The translations under genes and the position numbers were made by a program. Below the pieces are notes generated by a model. The model was not told the origin of the DNA. It saw only the letters and a program-made list of their open reading frames with translations, and did not search any database. A DNA stretch of 13,600 nt from Pseudomonadota bacterium (GTDB taxonomy: Bacteria > Pseudomonadota > Alphaproteobacteria > Rhizobiales > Devosiaceae): the NCBI GenBank assembly GCA_023390785.1, contig JAEWCE010000037.1, forward strand, positions 1 through 13,600, in the 5' to 3' direction. Below are positions 4,561 to 13,600 of this stretch, piece after piece (the stretch's first letter is position 1; each line of letters begins with the position of its first letter).

Positions 4561-7500
4561 TGATCACCGGCAGATTGGCCGGCGGCGTGCGCAGGATCTG
4601 CAACTGCACCTGGCAGGCGCCGGGCTTGCCGGTGCGCGGCGGGATGCAGACGCATTGCTGCGAGCGCTTGTCGAAGCGGCTGTCGTCGGGGCACTGCACC
4701 GGCGGCGGGTTGAGGATGATCACATCCCGCTCGCACTGGCCCGGCGTGCCGTGCGTGCCCTTGAGGCAGACGCACTGGCCATCGCTCAGCGTGCTGTCGC
4801 GCGGGCATTTGGGCGGCAGCGGCCGGTCGGGGACGCATCGTCCCGGCAGGCCATGCGTGCCGTCGCCGCAGACGCAGTCGCCATTGGCGCCGAGGACGCT
4901 GTCCTTGGGGCAGATTGGCAGCACCTCGTCGGGCACGCAGCGGCCCGGCTTGCCGTGCGTACCGTCCTTGCAGGCGCACTCGCCGTCGTTGAGCACGCTA
5001 TCGCGCGGGCAGATCGGCACCGCCTGATCGGGCACGCAGCGGCCCGGCTTGCCGTGCGTGCCGTCCTTGCAGGCGCACGCGCCGGCGCTGAGCACGCTGT
5101 CGCGCGGGCAGATCGGCACGACCTTGTCGGGCACGCACTGGCCCGGCTTGCCGTGCGTGCCGTCCTTGCACAGGCACGCGCCGCTGTCGCCACGCACGCT
5201 GTCGCTCGGACATTTTGGCGGCGGCGGGGGCGGCACCGGCTTGGGCGGCGCGCATTGCTTGCCGTTCCACACCAGCCCCGGATCGCAGCAGCCGCCGCCG
5301 GGCCTGGCCTGGTTGGGCGGACAGGCCGGCGGCTTGGCGCAGGCGCTGGCCGGCAGCTTGGCGGTGGCCGAGGCGGTGTACTGCGCGCCCTTGTCGGAGT
5401 GCAGCACCTCGGCGGAGATGGCGACGTTGACCGTGTTGGTCACCTCGCACTTGCTGCGCGCTGCGTCGGCCCTGGCCACGTGGATGACGATGGTCATCGA
5501 CGTGGTCTTGCCGACATCGAGATCGATGTAGGGCGACGAGCAGTGCATGTCGTTGCCGCTGGTCGGCACGCAGCTCCAGCTGCTCGACACGTAGCTGCTG
5601 CCGGCCGGCAGCAGCTCATCGACCTCGACCGTGCCGTGATAGGGATCCGGTCCGGTCGAGGTGGCGGTGACGGTGTAAGCGATGTCGTAGCCGTCGCCGG
5701 ACGGCACGATCTTGCCGGCCGTCTTCTTGAGCTTGAGGCTCGGGGGGTCGCAATAGACATAGACCGGTCCAGGGCCGGGGTTGATGAACAGCTGCGGCAC
5801 CTTCTGGCTCGACTGCGCGAAATGGCCGGGGTCGAGCGAGAACGGCGTGCTGATCCACACCGAATTGAGCACGTTGCAATCGGCCAGCGTCACGCCGTTG
5901 GGATCGACCTTGGTGATCGCCTGGAAGGTCCAGGTGCTGCCGGCGTTGAGCGGCGCCGGCCGGTTGCACTGCCAGGCATTGACCCCGGCCGGAGCACACG
6001 CCGCACCGGCAAAGCTGGTGGGCTTGCCGTTGAAGTCGCGGACCTGGATCGGGCCGGGCTGCGGCACGGCGCCGATGTTCTTGACCGCGACGTCGAACGT
6101 ACACAGCCAGTTGCTGCTGTGCGGATCGGAGGCACAGCCCTTGGCCGTCTTGCTGATGGCGAGGCTGGGCAGGCCGGCGCAGGCAGGATTGACCGTGATC
6201 GGCTGGCTGGCCGAGGCCGAGTCGTTGCCGCCCGGGTTTTGCACCGAGCCGGGGTTGGGCGAGACGATGGCGACGTTGTTGGTCGCCGAGCAGACACTGG
6301 GGCCGGGCGCGTAGCGCGTCCAGAACTGCACATTGTGCGGCACACCGGGCGCGAGGAACGCCGGCCCCACCGGATTGCAGCTCACGCTGCTGGTACCGGT
6401 GCAGTAGGCGAACATCGAGGTCAGCGTGTTGTAGTTGGCCCCGGCGGACGTGTCCTTGAAGCTGAGCGGGCCGACATAGGGGTCGGTCCCCACATTGGTC
6501 AGCGTCAGCTGCCATTTGCAGTAGTACGATCCGGCGGCGAAGACGCAGCCGAGCGCCGACTTCTTCATCTCGAGGTCGGTGTGCTTGGCGGGCGCAAGGC
6601 AGGCCGGCGAGGCGATGTGCGTCGTCGCCGTGCCGAAATCGTTGCCGGGCAGCACATTGGTGGGCGAGCCGCCGGCGGGGGCAGTGATGTTGGCCTTGTT
6701 GGGCAGGTCGCAGAGCGGCGGCCCGACGGGCTTCTTGAGATGCGCCTGCACGAAGAAGGCCGAGGTCCAGCCCGGCGGCGCGTTCACCGGCGGGGCGTTG
6801 ATGTGGCAGGTGAGCACGGGGCCCGCCTGGCCGCACGTCCACGGCCCGAAAATGGTCGCCGGCGCGTTGACGCCCAGGGTGTCCTTGACCGTGATCGGCC
6901 CGCTATAGGGGCCGGGTCCGGCGTTCTGCACCAGCACGCCGTAGTTGCAGCGATAGTCCACGCCGGCATCGACGCAGCTCGAAGGGAAGGTGAACTTGGT
7001 CAGCGTCAGATCGGAGACGCTGCCGCCGGGCGGCACGCAGCCCGGCACCGGTGCCGGGAGGCCCGCCAGCGCGCCGTCGAAATCGTCGCTGGGGTCGTCG
7101 TCGTGCCCAAAGAACGGCCAGGCGATGCCGGCGACATTGACAAGCTGGCAATAAGCCACCGGCTTGGGCAGCTTCACCGTCTCGTGCAGCACCACACCGT
7201 CGCCGGGATCCAGCCAGACCGGCCCCATGGCGCAGTCGGAGGCCCCCGGCCCGGAGGGTCCGCAGCTCCACGGCGGGGCCGGCCAGAAATGCTGGCTGGC
7301 GCCCGGCGGGTTGGCGGGCAGATAGTCGTGCACCTGGATCGGCCCCCAATAGGGCACCGTTCCAGTGTTCTCGACGCGGATGGTGAAATTGCACCAGTAA
7401 TTGGCGCCGCCGTCGAAGCAGAAATACGGCGCCGCCCACTTCTCGAGCGTGAGGTTGAAATGCTCGGCCGGCACATAGTCCGGCGGCGGGATATAGTCGG

Positions 7501-9034
7501 GCGGCTCGATCTCGGCCGGCGGCGAGGAGGGACCGCCGCAGACCTGCCAGATGGCAACACCGCCGACATGGCCGGCCTGGTTGGCGGTGGCATCGTCTGT
7601 GTTGCCGTCATAGTCGGCAAAGAAGGCGTGCAGGGGCGGGTCGTCGGCCGGACGCACCAGCGTGCGGGCCATGCCTTGCAGCCCGGCGACCGCCGTCGGT
7701 CCCTCGACCGGCGGGGTGAGGTCGGGATTGGCGCGCAGCGCATCGCCGGTGGCCCACAGCGTGGCGCTGCAGGCCCCCGTGAAGGAATTGTCGCTGCTGT
7801 TGTAGCCATAGCCGAGCGCGATGCCGCCGGAAGCGGCGGTGCCGCCCTCGGGCAGCCCGATGGCATAGCTGTCGGGGGTTTCGATCCAGCGGCTCGGGGT
7901 CGCCGGGTCATCGGGGAATTCGCGCGCATAGCGCACCACCGACGAGGTGCCCGGCTCGGCGAACACCGAATAGTCGTAGCTGCCCACCTGCGGTCCCCGC
8001 TGCGCCAGCAGCATGCGTCCGGCCGGGTCGAACGTTATTCCAGTGATCTCGTTGCCGGAGGGCAGGCCGGTAACGTCGAGCTCCCAGCGCGGCGTGCCGA
8101 AACTGCCGTCGGCCTTGATGCCGACCGACCAGATCGAGGGACCCTCGGCAACGGCGTAATAGAGCCGGCCGTTGCGCATGGCGAGGCCATAGACCTTGCG
8201 CTCGGGCTGCGTGACGCCCCAGGTCGCCGGGTCCTCGGTGTCGAATGCCGGATCGGAGATGTCGACGGCGCTACCATCGTCTGCCACCGGATCGAGGCCG
8301 TGCGTCGGCCGGCCGGTGAGGCCATGGTCGTAAGTATCGACGATGGTGCCGTCATGGGCGAGCCGGTAGATCAGCCCGGTGTCGAGATCGGAGACGAAGA
8401 ACTGCGCGGAGGCGGGATCGTAGACGATGGTGCCGAGGCCGGCGCCGCTGTTGGCGATGGTGGTGAACAGCGAGATCTCGCCGCTGCTGCCGTCGATCTT
8501 CCAGATGCTGCCGGGATGCCCCTCCTCGCCGCCGGCGCTGCCCCATTGGCCGGGCATGAAACTGGCGTCGGCGGCCCCCACGCGGCTGCGGACCGGCGTG
8601 CCGTCGGGGCCGGGCACGACCAGGTTGAGGCCATAGGCCGAGGTCGCGGCGACGTAGATATTGGGCGCGTCGGCGCCCATGGCATCGGGCGCATCGTCGA
8701 GGGTGACGCCGAACACCTGGCCGATATCGGCCGCGGTGGCCGAGAACGCCGCCGGCGCGTCGATGAGCTGGCCGCTGGGAGGAGCGGCGGGCTCGAGTTG
8801 CTGGATCACCAGCGACTTGCCGTCGGGGTCGATGAAGGTGAGGTCGAGCGGATCGGTCCCGGAGGGCGGGGCGCTGGGCTCCACCACGCCGGAAAAGCCG
8901 GTGACGATCGGCTCACCGGGCGCAAAGATCGGATCGGCCGCAGCCGCGGTGGCAAATACGGCAACGCCCAGCAGCGCCGCAAGCAGCGCGCCGGCAGACT
9001 GGATGGCAGTGGCCTTCAAGACGGAACGAGACAC
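4556..9034 (-). CDS. Large secreted multi-domain protein: propeller-like N-terminus, five DUF11-like blocks, six cysteine-rich repeats
   Basis: About 1492 residues, exported by Sec: n-region M-S-R-S-V-L-K, hydrophobic core about 11-30, cleavage likely at AAA-D (33/34). Residues about 34-505 contain repeated IY-V, SIWKID, FFVSDLDTGLIYRL, VYGLAMRNGRLYY and ITGITFDPAGRMLL segments, suggesting an SMP-30/NHL-like beta-propeller. Five DUF11-like blocks of about 140 residues follow (526-668, 674-812, 818-952, 957-1095, 1098-1232), each with the V-x-N-x-G and PY-GPI-V-D pattern. A proline hinge (1264-1273) leads to six cysteine-rich repeats (1275-1474). No C-terminal anchor, RTX repeat or LPXTG is seen, so it may be released or held by unknown partners. 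The GTG at 9034 is chosen over an ATG at 9109: AAGGGAG lies seven bases upstream and a clean signal peptide results. Function unknown; surface adhesion or matrix is a guess. It appears monocistronic. Confidence 0.88.
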   Translation of the reverse strand: MSRSVLKATAIQSAGALLAALLGVAVFATAAAADPIFAPGEPIVTGFSGVVEPSAPPSGTDPLDLTFIDPDGKSLVIQQLEPAAPPSGQLIDAPAAFSATAADIGQVFGVTLDDAPDAMGADAPNIYVAATSAYGLNLVVPGPDGTPVRSRVGAADASFMPGQWGSAGGEEGHPGSIWKIDGSSGEISLFTTIANSGAGLGTIVYDPASAQFFVSDLDTGLIYRLAHDGTIVDTYDHGLTGRPTHGLDPVADDGSAVDISDPAFDTEDPATWGVTQPERKVYGLAMRNGRLYYAVAEGPSIWSVGIKADGSFGTPRWELDVTGLPSGNEITGITFDPAGRMLLAQRGPQVGSYDYSVFAEPGTSSVVRYAREFPDDPATPSRWIETPDSYAIGLPEGGTAASGGIALGYGYNSSDNSFTGACSATLWATGDALRANPDLTPPVEGPTAVAGLQGMARTLVRPADDPPLHAFFADYDGNTDDATANQAGHVGGVAIWQVCGGPSSPPAEIEPPDYIPPPDYVPAEHFNLTLEKWAAPYFCFDGGANYWCNFTIRVENTGTVPYWGPIQVHDYLPANPPGASQHFWPAPPWSCGPSGPGASDCAMGPVWLDPGDGVVLHETVKLPKPVAYCQLVNVAGIAWPFFGHDDDPSDDFDGALAGLPAPVPGCVPPGGSVSDLTLTKFTFPSSCVDAGVDYRCNYGVLVQNAGPGPYSGPITVKDTLGVNAPATIFGPWTCGQAGPVLTCHINAPPVNAPPGWTSAFFVQAHLKKPVGPPLCDLPNKANITAPAGGSPTNVLPGNDFGTATTHIASPACLAPAKHTDLEMKKSALGCVFAAGSYYCKWQLTLTNVGTDPYVGPLSFKDTSAGANYNTLTSMFAYCTGTSSVSCNPVGPAFLAPGVPHNVQFWTRYAPGPSVCSATNNVAIVSPNPGSVQNPGGNDSASASQPITVNPACAGLPSLAISKTAKGCASDPHSSNWLCTFDVAVKNIGAVPQPGPIQVRDFNGKPTSFAGAACAPAGVNAWQCNRPAPLNAGSTWTFQAITKVDPNGVTLADCNVLNSVWISTPFSLDPGHFAQSSQKVPQLFINPGPGPVYVYCDPPSLKLKKTAGKIVPSGDGYDIAYTVTATSTGPDPYHGTVEVDELLPAGSSYVSSSWSCVPTSGNDMHCSSPYIDLDVGKTTSMTIVIHVARADAARSKCEVTNTVNVAISAEVLHSDKGAQYTASATAKLPASACAKPPACPPNQARPGGGCCDPGLVWNGKQCAPPKPVPPPPPPKCPSDSVRGDSGACLCKDGTHGKPGQCVPDKVVPICPRDSVLSAGACACKDGTHGKPGRCVPDQAVPICPRDSVLNDGECACKDGTHGKPGRCVPDEVLPICPKDSVLGANGDCVCGDGTHGLPGRCVPDRPLPPKCPRDSTLSDGQCVCLKGTHGTPGQCERDVIILNPPPVQCPDDSRFDKRSQQCVCIPPRTGKPGACQVQLQILRTPPANLPVIK
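4613..5212 (-). repeat. Six tandem cysteine-rich repeats (about 99-base unit) inside the secreted-protein gene
   Basis: Repeats begin at C1275, C1309, C1342, C1375, C1410 and C1448. Each has four cysteines in the pattern C, 10-12 residues, C-x-C, 10 residues, C, with the core C-K-D-G-T-H-G-K-P-G-R-C best kept in the first three; repeats 4-6 diverge progressively. On the plus strand the block CCCGGCTTGCCGTGCGT recurs at about 4943, 5042 and 5141, exactly 99 bases apart and nearly identical, indicating recent tandem duplication. The core resembles the C-terminal half of EGF-like modules, but six-cysteine EGF spacing is not met. Confidence 0.9.
5339..7459 (-). repeat. Five DUF11-like domain repeats inside the secreted-protein gene
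   Basis: Blocks start with a lysine-rich strand (LEKW, LTLTKF, LEMKKS, LAISKT, LKLKKT) and carry six equivalently placed cysteines: C539/548/591/601/629/666, C687/696/734/743/775/812, C830/839/878/886/915/952, C967/978/1013/1023/1053/1095. The fifth block keeps only the last four (C1155/1165/1196/1232). Unlike the cysteine-rich repeats, the blocks are well diverged from each other, so they are old. Confidence 0.82.
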
Positions 9035-9041
9035 TGTGGCA

Positions 9042-9048
9042 CTCCCTT
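9042..9048 (-). promoter_or_regulatory. Ribosome binding site that fixes the GTG start of the secreted protein
   Basis: On the minus strand AAGGGAG (9048-9042) lies seven bases upstream of the GTG at 9034-9032. The alternative ATG at 9109 would add 25 polar and arginine-rich residues in front of the signal peptide, which argues against it. Confidence 0.75.
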
Positions 9049-9239
9049 GCCCGTGTCCGCCCAAGCTGGTGCCCCTCAGCAACAGCTCCCGCGAGCGCAG
9101 CCATATCACGCCGCCGTGACGAGTTCACCTCGAATTTGACGAAGGTCTGAAAGCGTCTCCGTCCGGGGCCATGATTGCCTAAGATTTGTGCAGTCCGCCG
9201 GCTGCCACGAAAAAGTCGCAGACCCCGCTTGCCGCCAGT

Positions 9240-9268
9240 TTGGACTTGTGCAAATGTAGCCCTAATAG
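9240..9268 (+). promoter_or_regulatory. Candidate promoter upstream of gltB
   Basis: TTGGAC (9240-9245) and TAATAG (9263-9268) are 17 bases apart on the plus strand, a modest sigma-70-like match. A start near 9275 would lie inside the dyad at 9266-9286 and give gltB a leader of about 270 bases. Tentative. Confidence 0.3.
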
Positions 9269-9286
9269 GACAGCGTTGCTGTCTTA
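9266..9286. promoter_or_regulatory. 21-base dyad, possible operator or leader hairpin
   Basis: TAGGACAGC (9266-9274) and GCTGTCTTA (9278-9286) are inverted around GTT; eight of nine pairs are Watson-Crick and one is G-T. The overlap with the candidate promoter suggests an operator, though as RNA it would form a stable stem. No T-run follows, so it is not an obvious terminator. Confidence 0.45.
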
Positions 9287-9446
9287 AACGTGGGCACCCG
9301 GTCTCCCCGGATCTGCCTGCACGCCGGACCGGCTGGCCCGCTTGTCGAAAGCGGAAACGGGAGGCGGGGCACAACGCCCGAACGAGCGGCCATTTGGATG
9401 CAGAGCCGCTCTCCATGAATAAAAGATTGCGCCGATCGGCCTGAGC

Positions 9447-9459
9447 CCTACCATGTAGG
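9447..9459. promoter_or_regulatory. 13-base palindrome upstream of gltB
   Basis: CCTAC (9447-9451) and GTAGG (9455-9459) are perfect inverted copies around CAT, 84 bases before the gltB start. It has the size of a small-dimer operator. No regulator can be named. Confidence 0.3.
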
Positions 9460-9542
9460 ACCCCGGACGCAAGGCGTGTCGAAAGGAACGGATCACCGGC
9501 TCGCCGGAACCACGACGACCCTCGAACGAAGGAACATTGCAA

Positions 9543-13600
<4,058 letters not shown>

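Larger units (their letters stand above)
9035..9542. other. 508-base intergenic region between the secreted-protein gene and gltB
   Basis: No convincing gene is present on either strand. It holds the Shine-Dalgarno of the minus-strand gene (9042-9048), two copies of TTGTGCA exactly 60 bases apart (9186-9192, 9246-9252), a strong dyad at 9266-9286, GCCGG/CCGGC (9323-9333), CCGCTT/AAGCGG (9338-9354), GGGC/GCCC (9367-9379), the palindrome at 9447-9459, CCGGC/GCCGG (9496-9507), and AAGGA (9529-9533) before gltB. The density of dyads suggests regulation of gltB, of the divergent gene, or of both. Confidence 0.6.

Noticed and set aside
4613..5212. Regular 99-base repeats considered as a CRISPR array or non-coding satellite
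   Set aside because: The period keeps the reading frame, encodes a conserved four-cysteine unit, and the spacers between the conserved parts are not unique foreign-like sequences.
9037..9050. Sigma-54-like TGGCAC...TTGC on the plus strand ahead of gltB
   Set aside because: The GG-to-GC spacing is one base short of the rigid requirement, it lies nearly 500 bases from gltB, and the bases are better explained as the Shine-Dalgarno of the minus-strand gene.
4391..9139. Plus-strand open frame of 1582 codons covering the whole secreted-protein gene
   Set aside because: It is the antisense of the minus-strand gene, rich in Arg, Gly, Ala, Asp and His with no recognisable domain. It starts inside dps and has no ribosome site. 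The minus strand shows a signal peptide, ordered repeats and regular cysteines, so the plus frame is a GC-driven shadow.
9415..9444. Nine-codon open frame (M-N-K-R-L-R-R-S-A) as a possible gltB leader peptide
   Set aside because: There is no ribosome binding site at a workable distance, and no run of a regulatory amino acid or adjoining attenuator.
9175..9444. Plus-strand 89-codon frame in the intergenic region
   Set aside because: It would begin with TTG, lacks a ribosome site, is arginine- and cysteine-rich without any motif, and crosses several hairpins.

Overview
The window is GC-rich and reads as an ordinary chromosomal stretch of an alphaproteobacterium, probably a Hyphomicrobiales (rhizobial-type) member. 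The order-level guess rests on the style of the GltB and IbpA-like proteins, on an RpoH promoter of the alphaproteobacterial form (CTTG, 17 bases, CCTATCT), and on a ROSE-like leader in front of a small heat-shock gene. I see no rRNA, tRNA, insertion sequence or CRISPR array.

Layout. Positions 1-2603 (minus strand) hold a tightly packed drug-efflux operon: a TetR repressor, an HlyD/YbhG-type periplasmic adaptor, an ABC ATPase, and the first 13 codons of the next gene, probably an ABC-2 permease that continues beyond the window. The last two junctions are 4-base ATGA overlaps. A double palindrome directly upstream of the repressor gene is the likely autoregulatory operator. The order matches the cecR-ybhGFSR type of operon of E. 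coli. Diverging from it is a small heat-shock protein gene (2873-3322, plus) with its own RpoH promoter, a leader of about 110 bases that may act as an RNA thermometer, and a strong terminator.

Positions 3421-3912 (minus) encode a small P-loop kinase-like protein of unknown substrate. It diverges from a dps gene (4012-4485, plus) with intact ferroxidase residues. dps converges, across a strong hairpin terminator, on a very large secreted-protein gene.

That gene (4556-9034, minus, GTG start) encodes about 1492 residues: a Sec signal peptide, a propeller-like N-terminal region, five DUF11-like blocks of about 140 residues with a regular six-cysteine pattern, a proline hinge, and six cysteine-rich repeats of about 33 residues. 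It is the most unusual object here. A 508-base intergenic region with several dyads separates it from the divergent gltB (9543 to beyond the window end), the glutamate synthase large subunit of ammonia assimilation, which is cut by the window end.

Apart from the efflux operon the genes look like independent units: stress protection (Hsp20, Dps), nitrogen assimilation (gltB) and an envelope or extracellular protein. The very long open frames on the opposite strands of the large gene and of gltB are GC-driven shadows.
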